64,000 nt of DNA from Pacificimonas pallii (GCF_019204005.1 NZ_JAGSPA010000001.1:806001-870000); one strand, 5' to 3'; shown: positions 9,537-18,305, counted from the first letter of the stretch. Notes: a model not told the origin generated them from the sequence alone. Program-made: numbers and translations.

Positions 9537-10222
9537 GACTCTTCAAACGCCCCAGCGTGCACTATGGGAAGACACCGAAACCAGTCACCCCCTACCAGAA
9601 GGCGGCCCAGGTCTGGGACGAACGCATCGGCTCAGCCCGCGTTCAGGCGAGGAACTGGCGACTGATGGCCTTCGGTTGCCTGCTGATGACCGGCGGGCTT
9701 GGCGCGGCGCTCGTCTGGCAATCCACGCAGGGCACGATCGTCCCCTATGTCGTGGAAGTCGACCGTCTCGGCGCCGCGCAGGCCGTAGCACCCGCCGCTG
9801 CAGACTATCGGCCAACCGATCCGCAGATCGCCTTCCACCTCGCGCGCTTCGTCGAGAATGTCCGGCAGGTGCCAGCAGACCCGATCGTGCTGCGCGAGAA
9901 CTGGCTCAGGGCATATGACTTCGCCACCGATCGCGGCGCGCTCGCGCTCAATGACTATGCCCGCGTCAACGATCCCTTCGCCAAGGTCGGCGAAACTCAG
10001 GTCGCCGTCGAAATCTCCAGCGTGATCCGGGCATCGGAAAACAGCTTCCGCGTCGCCTGGGTCGAACGTCGCTATGCCAACAGTCAGCTCGCAGCGACCG
10101 AGCGCTGGACGGCGATCCTGACCGTGGCCCTCCAGCCGCCCCGTACAGCTGAACGCCTCAGGAAAAACCCCCTCGGCGTCTTCGTTCATGCCATCAACTG
10201 GTCGCGGGAGATGCCAGAATGA
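9533..10222 (+). CDS. trbF: TrbF, VirB8-like assembly factor
   Basis: The 229-residue protein has one N-terminal membrane helix (about 43-62) and a periplasmic VirB8-like domain with the conserved VVEVDRLG and WVERRY segments. VirB8-like proteins nucleate assembly of the mating channel. Four-base overlaps with trbL before it and trbG after it show a tightly coupled operon. Confidence 0.95.
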   Translation: MRLFKRPSVHYGKTPKPVTPYQKAAQVWDERIGSARVQARNWRLMAFGCLLMTGGLGAALVWQSTQGTIVPYVVEVDRLGAAQAVAPAAADYRPTDPQIAFHLARFVENVRQVPADPIVLRENWLRAYDFATDRGALALNDYARVNDPFAKVGETQVAVEISSVIRASENSFRVAWVERRYANSQLAATERWTAILTVALQPPRTAERLRKNPLGVFVHAINWSREMPE

Positions 10223-11202
10223 ACCCCAGAACCCTGACCCTCCCGCTTGCCATTCTCATGGGCTTGTCTCTCGCGGGCTGCGCCACCTTCCGACCGCCTG
10301 AGATCACCTACGACGAGGACGTGCCGTCACTGCCCGCGCCGCCGCCTCCGGTCGTCGAACAGCCGCCGCGACCGGTCCATACGCCGCCCGCCTGGACGCC
10401 CTCGCGTGGCGGCGAGAACGCGCGGACGCCCGAAGCTCGTGTCATCAATGCAAACGCCGCAGCCCGCGTCGAACCGCGCCGCGAGGGTTACTACAACGCC
10501 ATTCAGATCTTCCCATGGAGCGAGGGCGCGCTCTATCAGGTCTACGCCGCCCCGGGACAGATCACCGACATCGCTCTGGAGCCCGGCGAACGGCTGATCG
10601 GCGAGGGTCCGATTGCCGCCGGCGATACCGCCCGCTGGATCATCGGCGACACCCGCAGCGGCAGCGGGCGCACCGAGCGCGTCCATATCCTGGTCAAGCC
10701 GACCCGGCCCGAGATCACCACCAATCTCGTCATCAACACCGACCGGCGCACCTATCTCGTCGAGCTGCGTTCGGACGAGGAAACCTACATGCCATCCGTT
10801 GCCTGGGCCTATCCGCGCGTCGCAGGTGTGACCTGGCCACCGGCGGTGACCCGGCCCGAAATCCCCTCGACCGCCCAGCGGCGTTATCGATACGCTATCG
10901 AGGGTGACAGGCCGCCCTGGCGACCGAGATCCGTGTTCGATGACGGCCGCCGGGTCTATATCGTTTTCCCGCGCGGGATCGTGCAGGGCGACATGCCGCC
11001 GCTCTTCGTCATCGGCGCCGATGGCGGGACTGAGATCGCCAACACCCGCGTCCACCGCAACGTGCTCATCGTCGACCGGCTGTTCGCCGCGGCCGAACTG
11101 CGCCTCGGTGGCAGGAACCAGCAAACGGTCCGCATCGTTCGCACAGATGGCGAGCGACGCAGGCCAGCTCCGCCTCGGCGTCAAAACGGAGAGTCCAGAT
11201 GA
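10219..11202 (+). CDS. trbG: TrbG, VirB9-like outer-membrane core component
   Basis: The 327-residue protein begins with a lipoprotein-style signal (LSLAGC, Cys about 21) and a proline-rich linker (about 30-75). A VirB9-like domain follows with YQVYAAPGQITDIALEPGE and TTNLVINTDRR patterns. VirB9/TrbG forms the ring through the periplasm with VirB10/TrbI. It overlaps trbF and trbI by four bases each. Confidence 0.95.
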   Translation: MNPRTLTLPLAILMGLSLAGCATFRPPEITYDEDVPSLPAPPPPVVEQPPRPVHTPPAWTPSRGGENARTPEARVINANAAARVEPRREGYYNAIQIFPWSEGALYQVYAAPGQITDIALEPGERLIGEGPIAAGDTARWIIGDTRSGSGRTERVHILVKPTRPEITTNLVINTDRRTYLVELRSDEETYMPSVAWAYPRVAGVTWPPAVTRPEIPSTAQRRYRYAIEGDRPPWRPRSVFDDGRRVYIVFPRGIVQGDMPPLFVIGADGGTEIANTRVHRNVLIVDRLFAAAELRLGGRNQQTVRIVRTDGERRRPAPPRRQNGESR

Positions 11203-12413
11203 CAGATGAACCCCAGCCCGGCCGGGCCGAACATGATCAGACAGAGAATCCTCGTTCGGAACGCGATATCGCCGAGGAACTCCGGCTCCGCGCCGACCCA
11301 CCTCGCGTCATGCGCTTGTCCCGCAAGGCTATCACCGTTCTCGCCACCGGCGGCGGGCTTGGGCTCGCCGCGATCCTCATCTTCGCGCTCCAGGACCGTG
11401 GAGCAATCGACGGACCGGACGAACTGTTCTCGACCGAGCGTGTCCAGGAAGCCGAAGGACTGACCCGGCTCCCACGTGACTACGGCAGTATCCCGCAACT
11501 CGGTCCGCCGCTACCTGGCGAACTCGGCCGCCCGATCTTGAGCGCCCGGGAACGCGGCCAGCCCGTGCCTGCCGTCCCCGCCACTGGCCCAGCGGTCGAT
11601 CCCGAAGAGCAGCGGCGGCTTCAGGAGCAGGAGGCGGCCCGCCTCAGCCAGCTGTTCGCCGAGGCGAACACGGTCGCACGTGGGAATACCCGCCCGCCCA
11701 GTGCAACTGTGCCCGCGAGCAACGGTAATCTCTTTCCCGTCTCGGCCGAAACCGCACCGCACGACGCGGCCGACAGGCACGAAGCGTTCTTGGGGCGCGA
11801 TGTCGATCGGCGCACGATGAGCGCTGACCGTCTGACAAGTCCGCCGAGCCCCTATGTCATCCAGGCCGGCACCGTGATCCCGGCCGCACTCATCACCGGA
11901 TTGCGCTCAGACTTGCCCGGACAGGTCACCGCCCAGGTTACGTCCCACGTCTATGACAGTCCGAGTGGGCGTTATCTCTTGATCCCGCAGGGCTCACGCC
12001 TCCTCGGCGAATACGATAGCCGCGTCGACTTTGGTCAACGGCGTGCGCTGTTGGTCTGGACGCGATTGATCCTGCCAGACGGACGCTCCATCGTCCTCGA
12101 ACGCCAGCCGGGCGCCGACCCGGCCGGCTATGCGGGGCTCGAGGATCGTGTTGATCACCACTGGGGCCGATTGTTTCTCGCCGCGGGCCTCGCGACAGTT
12201 CTCAACATCGGTGCGGAATTGGGCGCTGATGATGACAGCGACATCGCCCGTGCCATACGGGAAGGGTCGCAGGACACGATCGGTCGCGCCGGTGACGAGA
12301 TCGTGCGCCGTCAACTCGCCGTGCCGCCGACACTGACCATCCGTCCGGGTTTCCCAGTCCGCGTCGTCGTCACCCGCGACCTCATTCTCGAACCGCAAAG
12401 AGGCTATCAATGA
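11199..12413 (+). CDS. trbI: TrbI, VirB10-like core-complex protein
   Basis: The 404-residue protein has a cytoplasmic N-terminus, one membrane helix (about 48-66), a proline-rich periplasmic stretch and a C-terminal VirB10 domain. That domain shows the family pattern AGTVIPAALITGLRSDLPG and LIPQGSRLLGEYDS. VirB10-type proteins span both membranes and pass on the ATP-dependent signal that opens the channel. The last Trb gene here, it overlaps the DUF2274 gene by four bases. Confidence 0.96.
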   Translation: MTDEPQPGRAEHDQTENPRSERDIAEELRLRADPPRVMRLSRKAITVLATGGGLGLAAILIFALQDRGAIDGPDELFSTERVQEAEGLTRLPRDYGSIPQLGPPLPGELGRPILSARERGQPVPAVPATGPAVDPEEQRRLQEQEAARLSQLFAEANTVARGNTRPPSATVPASNGNLFPVSAETAPHDAADRHEAFLGRDVDRRTMSADRLTSPPSPYVIQAGTVIPAALITGLRSDLPGQVTAQVTSHVYDSPSGRYLLIPQGSRLLGEYDSRVDFGQRRALLVWTRLILPDGRSIVLERQPGADPAGYAGLEDRVDHHWGRLFLAAGLATVLNIGAELGADDDSDIARAIREGSQDTIGRAGDEIVRRQLAVPPTLTIRPGFPVRVVVTRDLILEPQRGYQ

Positions 12414-12670
12414 CCAAGCTGAAACTCGGCCCGCTCGCCGACGACAAACCCGTGAAGGTAGCCATCGAACTCCCAGCATCCGTCCACCGCGATCTCATCG
12501 CCTACGCGGAAGTCTTGGGGCGCGAAACCGTACAGCCGGTGCAGGAACCGGCGAAGCTCATCGTACCGATGATCGAGCGGTTCATGGCGACCGATCGCGG
12601 ATTTGCCAAGGCTAGGAAGGAACAGCGTGCGTCCTCGCGTGCACCCGGACAAGACTCGGGAGCCGCCTGA
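12410..12670 (+). CDS. DUF2274 protein at the end of the trb operon
   Basis: The 86-residue protein starts TKLKLGPLADDKPVKVAIELPASVHRDL and has an RHH-like helix pattern, matching DUF2274 proteins that follow trbI in many Trb elements. The role is unknown; DNA binding or a regulatory part in transfer is plausible. The gene overlaps the trbI stop, so it is cotranscribed. Its 3' end runs into the 3' end of a broken LysR gene on the other strand. A second copy of this convergent tail occurs at about 14.2 kb. Confidence 0.85.
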   Translation: MTKLKLGPLADDKPVKVAIELPASVHRDLIAYAEVLGRETVQPVQEPAKLIVPMIERFMATDRGFAKARKEQRASSRAPGQDSGAA

Positions 12671-12794
12671 TAGCGGAGTTGTCGTTCTCGGGACGAGAAA
12701 TCAGTGATAACTGGATACATTCAAAGCGTTGTCGAACGAAAAATGAAACAAAGTTTGGATATTCAACACCCCGCCAATGGTTGGCGACAATGCT
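12612..12794 (-). pseudogene. LysR regulator, C-terminal remnant cut by an insertion sequence
   Basis: The minus-strand frame encodes VANHWRGVEYPN, RPENDNSAIRRLPSLVR and HAVPS, which align with VAEHWCGVRYPN, RPENDNPALRRFLSLAR and KAVPS at the end of the intact LysR gene at 14247-15176. Homology begins at a serine codon ending at 12794, exactly where an IS-like end starts, so about 250 upstream residues are gone. The match is partial, with several substitutions, so this is an old or separately acquired copy, not a recent tandem duplication. Confidence 0.8.
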
Positions 12795-13255
12795 TGACCT
12801 GCTCCCCTGAAAGTTCCTCATGTTGAGGTTAGCCTTGGAGTACTACCCAACGTGCCCTCGGGGTGGGCTAGAGTCTTCCGGACCAAATCAGGAACACGGC
12901 TGGCTGTGTGTTCTGATTTCATCAAGTCCTCCGGCACCTTGTTGCCGATGGCACCATGAGGTCTGTGTTCGTTGTAGTCCTTGCGCCAATCCTCCAACTT
13001 TTCGGCTGCATCTGCAAGGCTCAGGAACCAGTGTGCATTCAGGAATTCCGCCCTGAACCGCCCGTTGAAGGCCTCGATGAAGGCGTTGTCCGTCGGCTTT
13101 CCCGGCCGAGAGAAGTACAGGTAACGCCGTGCTGGTAGGCCCATAGGCCCAGATCGCGTGAGATGATTTCGGAGCCCTGATCGACGCGGATCGTCTTAGG
13201 ATAGCCAAGGTGCTGGCAGGCCGGATCCGGCGTTGCCACGATATCTTCGGCGCGA
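12795..13255 (-). mobile_element. IS3-family insertion sequence remnant with frameshifted transposase
   Basis: The left edge at 12795 starts TGACCTGCTCCCCTGAAAG, which looks like an IS3-family terminal repeat. The minus strand encodes the C-terminal part of an OrfB transposase: YPKTIRVDQGSEIISRDLGLWAYQHGV in one frame, then FSRPGKPTDNAFIEAFNGRF and HRPHGAIGNK in another, with a frameshift near 13125. The second Asp (VDQGSE) and final Glu (NAFIEAFNG) of the DDE triad are present. The first Asp, OrfA and the other terminal repeat are missing, so the copy is dead. The transposase stop is at 12818. Confidence 0.88.
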
Positions 13256-13608
13256 TTGGTTGTATATTCCATCTGGCGTGTTATCAATAAGTGCAATGAT
13301 GCATACGGCGAGACAATCAAAGAACTTGGAACAAATGAAGCGGTCCTTTGTCGTCAATTGGTCCTGATGTGGTTTTATGATTCTTAGATTTGCAATCCTG
13401 CGCAAAAGAAAATGACTTGACCGTTTGCCACTTCTGAAAAATTTTGCAGAAATCAACACAGATAGACAGAGTAGACGTACTTATTTGATCGAATGTCACA
13501 ATGTTTGAGATTCCGTATTATTTGTTTTGACCGTATATTTTGCGCAGAACAGTTCTTGATCAAACCTCATTCATTCAATCTGAGCTTTTTCAAGGGGACG
13601 TTCAAAAA
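13256..13608. other. AT-rich stretch without a recognisable gene
   Basis: Base composition drops sharply compared with the trb genes. No open frame here looks like a known protein; the 60-90 codon frames have no plausible family pattern. It contains the upstream region of the acetyltransferase gene, including an AGGGGA ribosome site. The right part of the IS element and the upstream part of the first LysR gene have been lost or replaced here. Confidence 0.5.
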
Positions 13609-14076
13609 ATGAAAATCAGGCCAGCAACACCAATAGATGCGCCCCGAATGAGCGAAATTTTACAAACAATTCTAGATAGTTGGAGCAGTGCAAGACCTGG
13701 TTCCGTTCAACATATTACGTCTTTCTATATTAATCATCCAGATCAAGTTTCTTGCTTGGTGGCCCTATCAGGAACAGGGCAGGTGATAGGTTTCCAGTCA
13801 TTAAAAAAGGTCGGCGTTGGAAACGAATATGACGTGACGCCAGGCTGGGGAGTTATTGGCACCTACGTTGACTTGACGCTACCAAGGAAAGGAGTTGGAC
13901 GCTTGCTATTCAAGCAAACCATAAAAAATGCACAAGAGTCTGGTATAGAATTTATCGATGCAACTATGAGCAAGACCAATGCGCGAGCAGTGTCATTTTA
14001 TGAAGCAATTGGCTTTCGCACTTATCGTACAGAAGGAGATACGGTATATAAGTTTTGCTCCGTTGCATCGAGTTAA
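13609..14076 (+). CDS. GNAT-family N-acetyltransferase in an AT-rich island
   Basis: The 155-residue protein has the GNAT pattern: IRPATPIDAPRMSEIL at the start, the acetyl-CoA loop LPRKGVGRLLF (about 100-110) and a C-terminal NARAVSFYEAIGF motif. I chose the ATG at 13609 because AGGGGA lies nine bases upstream and the family normally starts MxIRxA; an upstream in-frame start at 13540 would add 23 unrelated residues. Codon use and AT content differ strongly from the neighbours, which suggests separate acquisition. The substrate is not predictable from sequence. Confidence 0.85.
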   Translation: MKIRPATPIDAPRMSEILQTILDSWSSARPGSVQHITSFYINHPDQVSCLVALSGTGQVIGFQSLKKVGVGNEYDVTPGWGVIGTYVDLTLPRKGVGRLLFKQTIKNAQESGIEFIDATMSKTNARAVSFYEAIGFRTYRTEGDTVYKFCSVASS

Positions 14077-14206
14077 GCAGATATTATATCCCAATTTTGA
14101 GGATGGATTTTCCATTATCTGGATACAGACCACCGGCTTCCAGCCGGTTCACTTCAGCGTGAATCCAGACGGGCCTTCCTCTTGACCTGGTTCGTCCGAG
14201 GGGGAA

Positions 14207-14292
14207 ATCGAGCGGTTCATGGCGACCGATCACGGATTCACCAAGGCTAGGAAGGAACAGCTTTCGCCTTCGCGTGCTCCCGAGCGAGGCTC
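14207..14292 (+). pseudogene. Second copy of the DUF2274 gene tail (fragment)
   Basis: The bases from 14207 repeat 12564 onward with few changes: ATCGAGCGGTTCATGGCGAC and CCAAGGCTAGGAAGGAACAG occur in both. The translation ERFMATDHGFTKARKEQ parallels ERFMATDRGFAKARKEQ of the intact gene. No start or N-terminal part is present, so this is a fragment. As in the first copy it converges on a LysR gene end, which marks the duplicated junction. Confidence 0.8.
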
Positions 14293-15176
14293 AAGAATCG
14301 CCTCAGGGCGGGATTGTCGTTCTCGGGGCGCCAGGTCAGTGAGAACGGAATCCTCTCAGCCGTTTGATTCCCCATGATTGGGATAAACTTAACGTTCGGA
14401 TATCGCACACCGCACCAATGCTCGGCGACAAGGCTGACGCCCAAACCCAGCCCCACGAGATTCATGATGCCTTCACGGTCTAGGCGGTGCTGTCGGATTT
14501 TAGCCTGCCTACCAAGATTGCTGATTTTCCGCAAAATGTAGTCTTTGATTTCCGGGCCAGGCTCCTCGGTGCTTACCACGAATTCCATTTCTTCGACTTC
14601 TGCCCATGAGACATGCTGCTTTTCCGCAAGGTGGTGGTGACGTGAAACGGCAAAATAGAGGCCTTCCTCCACTGTTAGAAGCATATCACCATGCTCAGAT
14701 GGAGGCTTCCCAGCGGCGAACACAACATCAAGCATTCTATGACTGAGTAGTGTCATTAGCTCTCCGCGCCGGGATTCCGTGAACGTAATTTCAACATCAG
14801 GATACCGGTTGACAAAACCGGACACGATTTTCCTAAGAGATCCACGTGAAAGCGAGGCGATCAAGCCTATGCGCAATTGACCGTTGCCGCCGATGCCAGC
14901 TGCCTCTGCCGTTTCAGCAGCCGCTTTCAAGTTGCTGGCCAATGTGCGGACATTTCCCACAAAGCCCCAACCTGCATTGGTTAGTCTGACGCCGGTGGTA
15001 CTGCGTTCAAACAAGGAAACACCTAATGCGTCTTCTATTTTTTGCACACGTCGGGTCACCGATGACTGACCAATGCCGAGATCTCTACTTGCTTTTCGGA
15101 TACTTCCCAACTCGGAAACCAGCAACAAGACTTCGAGGTCACAGAAATCCAGATGACCATAGCTAAGCCCGGACAT
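14247..15176 (-). CDS. LysR-family transcriptional regulator (intact copy)
   Basis: The 309-residue protein has an N-terminal winged helix-turn-helix (about 12-70, with GSIRKASRDLGIGQSSVTRRVQKIEDALGVSLFER) and a substrate-binding domain matching LysR length. It is convergent with the DUF2274 tail, as LysR genes often are at the end of Trb operons. A role in controlling transfer or nearby cargo is possible. Its C-terminus is the reference for the broken copy at 12.6 kb. No ligand can be inferred. Confidence 0.9.
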   Translation of the reverse strand: MSGLSYGHLDFCDLEVLLLVSELGSIRKASRDLGIGQSSVTRRVQKIEDALGVSLFERSTTGVRLTNAGWGFVGNVRTLASNLKAAAETAEAAGIGGNGQLRIGLIASLSRGSLRKIVSGFVNRYPDVEITFTESRRGELMTLLSHRMLDVVFAAGKPPSEHGDMLLTVEEGLYFAVSRHHHLAEKQHVSWAEVEEMEFVVSTEEPGPEIKDYILRKISNLGRQAKIRQHRLDREGIMNLVGLGLGVSLVAEHWCGVRYPNVKFIPIMGNQTAERIPFSLTWRPENDNPALRRFLSLAREHAKAKAVPS

Positions 15177-15397
15177 CTCATGTCAGAAGGGCAACGCCGG
15201 TAGCGGATTGCGCCTTTCCTTGCGGCGCCTTGTCGAAGCACATCAGATCATCGAACCTTTTGTGCCAAAACCATATTGACCACAACATAATATCGTTCCT
15301 GAAGCCGCTTTATGGAAGCATCGGGGTTCATATGCGGCTGCGAGATAACACAGAAGGTGGGGTTTGATCCTTGAAAGGAGGTCGTTTCGACATCCGT

Positions 15398-16063
15398 TCA
15401 GGGCCTTTCCGCAAGCACGGGCAGTCCATCCTCTCGCCACTCTGGCAGACCACCCTCTAAACGCCTCGCGTTTAGACCCCGTTTTCGCAAGGCGGCAACG
15501 GCTTGATGGGCATAAATGCAATAAGGTCCGCGGCAGTACGCAACGATCTCAGCATCGGGATCGAGGGACGGAATGATCCGATCCAGATCCGTAAGAGCAG
15601 CGTTGAGCGCACCGGGGATATGGCCGGCTGCGTATTCGTCAGCTGGCCGGATATCTAGGATCGTTACGGATCCTTCGCTAAGACGAGCGGCCAGAACATC
15701 CCGACTAATGGCTTCCGGGGTCTCGCCTCCACCCGCCAGACCTCTCAGAATGTGTTCGACCTCAGCGCGGTTGCGTTCGGCAACGATGCGCAACAACTCC
15801 ATAAGTTCGAGAGTCCGCGCATCCGTCAACCGGTAGATGACGGCATTTCCATCGCGGCGGCTGGCGACGAGCCCCGCGCGGCGCAATTGCTGAAGATGCT
15901 GCGAGCAATTGGCTGTGGTGAGACCAGTCTTACCGGCCAGCGCCTCGACACCGCGCTCCATCTGCGCCAGCTGTTCCAGGATCATCAGCCGCGCGGGCGC
16001 CGACAAGGCGTGCGCAATCAGAGCGTATTCTTCCAGAAGAGCTGATTTGGCGCTGCTTGACAT
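15398..16063 (-). CDS. ArsR-family regulator fused to a rhodanese domain
   Basis: The 221-residue protein has an ArsR winged helix (about 10-85) and a C-terminal rhodanese domain (about 118-220) with the active loop CRGPYC (Cys177, Cys182) and the LDIRPADEYAAGHIPGA motif. In the recognition helix the sequence is ANCSQHL, with Cys53 where other members mostly have a small residue. Such fusions probably sense persulfide or sulfane sulfur, as BigR-type regulators do. It is divergent from the metallo-hydrolase operon, and an inverted repeat lies between them. Autorepression and control of the sulfur genes are inferred. Confidence 0.88.
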   Translation of the reverse strand: MSSSAKSALLEEYALIAHALSAPARLMILEQLAQMERGVEALAGKTGLTTANCSQHLQQLRRAGLVASRRDGNAVIYRLTDARTLELMELLRIVAERNRAEVEHILRGLAGGGETPEAISRDVLAARLSEGSVTILDIRPADEYAAGHIPGALNAALTDLDRIIPSLDPDAEIVAYCRGPYCIYAHQAVAALRKRGLNARRLEGGLPEWREDGLPVLAERP

Positions 16064-16087
16064 AACAGGATTCCATGATATCTAGTG

Positions 16088-16105
16088 TTCAAGTGATTAA
16101 TTGAA
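16088..16105. promoter_or_regulatory. Candidate ArsR-rhodanese operator between the divergent sulfur genes
   Basis: TTCAAGTGATTAATTGAA is an inverted repeat with 5-base arms and an AT-rich 8-base centre. It lies in the 121-base gap between the regulator and the metallo-hydrolase gene, a layout typical of ArsR-family operators. It is 80 bases upstream of the metallo-hydrolase ATG and 25 upstream of the regulator start, so it could control both. Confidence 0.45.
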
Positions 16106-16184
16106 TAATAAAATTGTCTGAGATTGTCAAGGCCATTCGGCCTTGGCTCCGCACCCTGAAATTTGCCAACTATGGAGGTTTCTC

Positions 16185-16925
16185 ATGATCTTGCGCCAAT
16201 TCCTGCATACTGAACCCGTTGCAGCATCGTATCTTCTGGGATGTGGCGGCCAGGCGATCGGCGCTGTCGTCGACCCCGTGGGCGACATCGAGCCTTACCT
16301 GCATGCCGCGGCAGAGCTGGAGCTGGGCATTCGTTACGTCATCGACACCCATCTGCATGCCGATCACATCTCGTCCGGACGCGCATTGGCCGAAGCGGCG
16401 AAGGGCGACTATGTGCTGTTTGCCGGAGCAGATGTCCAATATGCCTTCAAAGGCGTTCATGATGGCGATGTGCTTGAATTGGGAAACGTCATCCTTGAGG
16501 TGCTTCACACGCCCGGACATACGCCGGAGCATATCTCACTGGTCGTCACAGATCGCTCCCGATCACAGGACCCCTGGTTTGCCCTTACCGGTCACACGTT
16601 GATGGTTGGGGATCTTGGTCGTACCGAACTTGCAACCAGCGTTGAAGTGGGCGCGCGGGACCTTTATCGTTCCACCGGAAAGCTTATGGCTTTGCCGGAT
16701 CATGTGGAGGTCCTGCCCGGCGCCTATTCCGGCTCTGTTTGTGGCCGTGGGCTGAGTGGCAAGCCAACCTCCACAATTGGTTTCGAAAAACACAACAATC
16801 ACGCCCTGAGAATCGATGACGAAAGCGCGTTTGTGCGCGCTATGGCTCAGGATATCCCGCCGGCCCCACCCCAAGCAGCCCGCATCCGAGCGATCAATTC
16901 CGGTGATGAGGCTCCAGCGGTATGA
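16185..16925 (+). CDS. Persulfide-dioxygenase-like metallo-beta-lactamase-fold hydrolase
   Basis: The 246-residue protein carries the metal motif THLHADH (about 55-61), HTPGHT (about 108-113) and a GDLGRTEL segment, close to ETHE1/Blh-type persulfide dioxygenases that oxidise glutathione persulfide to sulfite. The ATG at 16185 follows a GGAGG site; an earlier in-frame start lies upstream of it and is not supported. It is the first gene of the sulfur operon, and its stop overlaps the MFS start. Being certain of dioxygenase over glyoxalase activity would need biochemistry, but the neighbours favour sulfur chemistry. Confidence 0.82.
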   Translation: MILRQFLHTEPVAASYLLGCGGQAIGAVVDPVGDIEPYLHAAAELELGIRYVIDTHLHADHISSGRALAEAAKGDYVLFAGADVQYAFKGVHDGDVLELGNVILEVLHTPGHTPEHISLVVTDRSRSQDPWFALTGHTLMVGDLGRTELATSVEVGARDLYRSTGKLMALPDHVEVLPGAYSGSVCGRGLSGKPTSTIGFEKHNNHALRIDDESAFVRAMAQDIPPAPPQAARIRAINSGDEAPAV

Positions 16926-18259
16926 CGACACCGGCTACATTGCGCGCTGAGCCAAATGACGTATTTGCGCTCGGCATTCGTGCTAATCTGCGTCCTTTTT
17001 TGGAGCAACTCCTCCAGGTTTTTTTCGTTGGCCTTACCATCGGTCTCCAACGTACGGTAATTCCGGCGCTGGCCGAAACTGAGTTCGGCGTCGCCAAGGG
17101 GTCGATGATTGCCGTCTTTGCTTTCGTCGTCTCCTTCGGTCTGGTCAAAGGGGCCATGAATTTTGTCTCCGGCCGGATATCCGAACGGGTCGGGCGGCGA
17201 CGCGTATTGATCTGGGGTTGGCTTGCTGCGCTCCCGATACCCTTCATGATCCTCTATGCGCCCAGCTGGGGGTGGATCGTCGCGGCCAACCTGCTTCTGG
17301 GCATCAACCAGGGCTTCTGCTGGTCGATGACCGTCACTGCCAAGATGGATATCGTCAAGGGCTCCGAACGCGGGTTGGCCACTGGATTCAACGAATTCGC
17401 CGGCTATGGCGGCGTGGCGCTGGCTGGGCTCATGACCGGCTATCTGGCAACCTATTTCGATCCGCGCATGAGCCTCTTCGTCTTCGGTCTAACTGTCATT
17501 CTTGTGGCGCTGGCGGCAGGCGTCCTGGCCTTCACTGAAACATTGCCCCACGCAAGAGCGGAAGCCGCGCGCCACCAGTCGGAAAGGACAAGCGGGCCGC
17601 GTCCGTTGTACGTCGAAGGGCCGGAAAACCCGACATCGGCCCAGATCTTCGCCCTGGTCACTTGGCGCAATCCGACTTTCATGGCCCTCGCGCAGGCTGG
17701 CAGTGTCGAAAAATTCGTTGACGCGCTAATCTGGGTGCTCGTGCCTGTATTCATGATCGCTGAGGGCGCGAGCCTGATCGAAATCGGCTGGGTTACCGGG
17801 ATCTATGGGTTTGTTTGGGGCGGCAGTCAGCTCTGGACCGGCCCCTTATCCGACGCTGTTGGGCGTAAACCGCCAGCGGTCGCGGGCTTCTTCCTATGCG
17901 CCATCGGTGTGCTGGTCTTCCCCTTGTTCGACACCGTCCTGGCGTGGAGTGTGGCTGCGGCGGTCACCGGGATTGGCATGGCGCTTCTCTACCCGACATT
18001 GATCGCTGCGGTTAGCGACATCGCGCACCCTTCCTGGCGAGGTTCCGCACTTGGCGTCTATCGGTTCTGGCGCGATCTCGGCTACGCCATCGGCGCGCTC
18101 GCCATGGGGTTCATTGCCGATACCACGGGAGTTTTGGCCGCTGCGTTCTGGTTCACCGGGATCGCCATGGCCATCTCAGGCGTTTGGCTGATCCTCGGCA
18201 TGGCGGAAACACATCCGGGCCGCGGCCTTAACCGGGGGGCAATGTGTTCGCATCCGTAA
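16922..18259 (+). CDS. MFS transporter of the sulfur cargo operon
   Basis: The 445-residue protein shows about 12 hydrophobic segments and the MFS loop motif GRISERVGRRRV after helix 2, plus a related GPLSDAVGRKP after helix 8. It overlaps the metallo-hydrolase gene by four bases, so the two are translationally coupled. The substrate is unknown. Given the neighbours, export of sulfite or another sulfur compound is a reasonable guess, but MFS sequence alone does not show it. Confidence 0.9.
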   Translation: MTTPATLRAEPNDVFALGIRANLRPFLEQLLQVFFVGLTIGLQRTVIPALAETEFGVAKGSMIAVFAFVVSFGLVKGAMNFVSGRISERVGRRRVLIWGWLAALPIPFMILYAPSWGWIVAANLLLGINQGFCWSMTVTAKMDIVKGSERGLATGFNEFAGYGGVALAGLMTGYLATYFDPRMSLFVFGLTVILVALAAGVLAFTETLPHARAEAARHQSERTSGPRPLYVEGPENPTSAQIFALVTWRNPTFMALAQAGSVEKFVDALIWVLVPVFMIAEGASLIEIGWVTGIYGFVWGGSQLWTGPLSDAVGRKPPAVAGFFLCAIGVLVFPLFDTVLAWSVAAAVTGIGMALLYPTLIAAVSDIAHPSWRGSALGVYRFWRDLGYAIGALAMGFIADTTGVLAAAFWFTGIAMAISGVWLILGMAETHPGRGLNRGAMCSHP

Positions 18260-18305
18260 CAGCCGCCACGATCAGTTTTATGCTTACAGAGAAACGAGAC
18301 CACAT

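Noticed and set aside
13196-13459. An 87-codon minus-strand frame left of the acetyltransferase
   Set aside because: It contains only the edge of the transposase remnant and AT-rich filler, without a family pattern.
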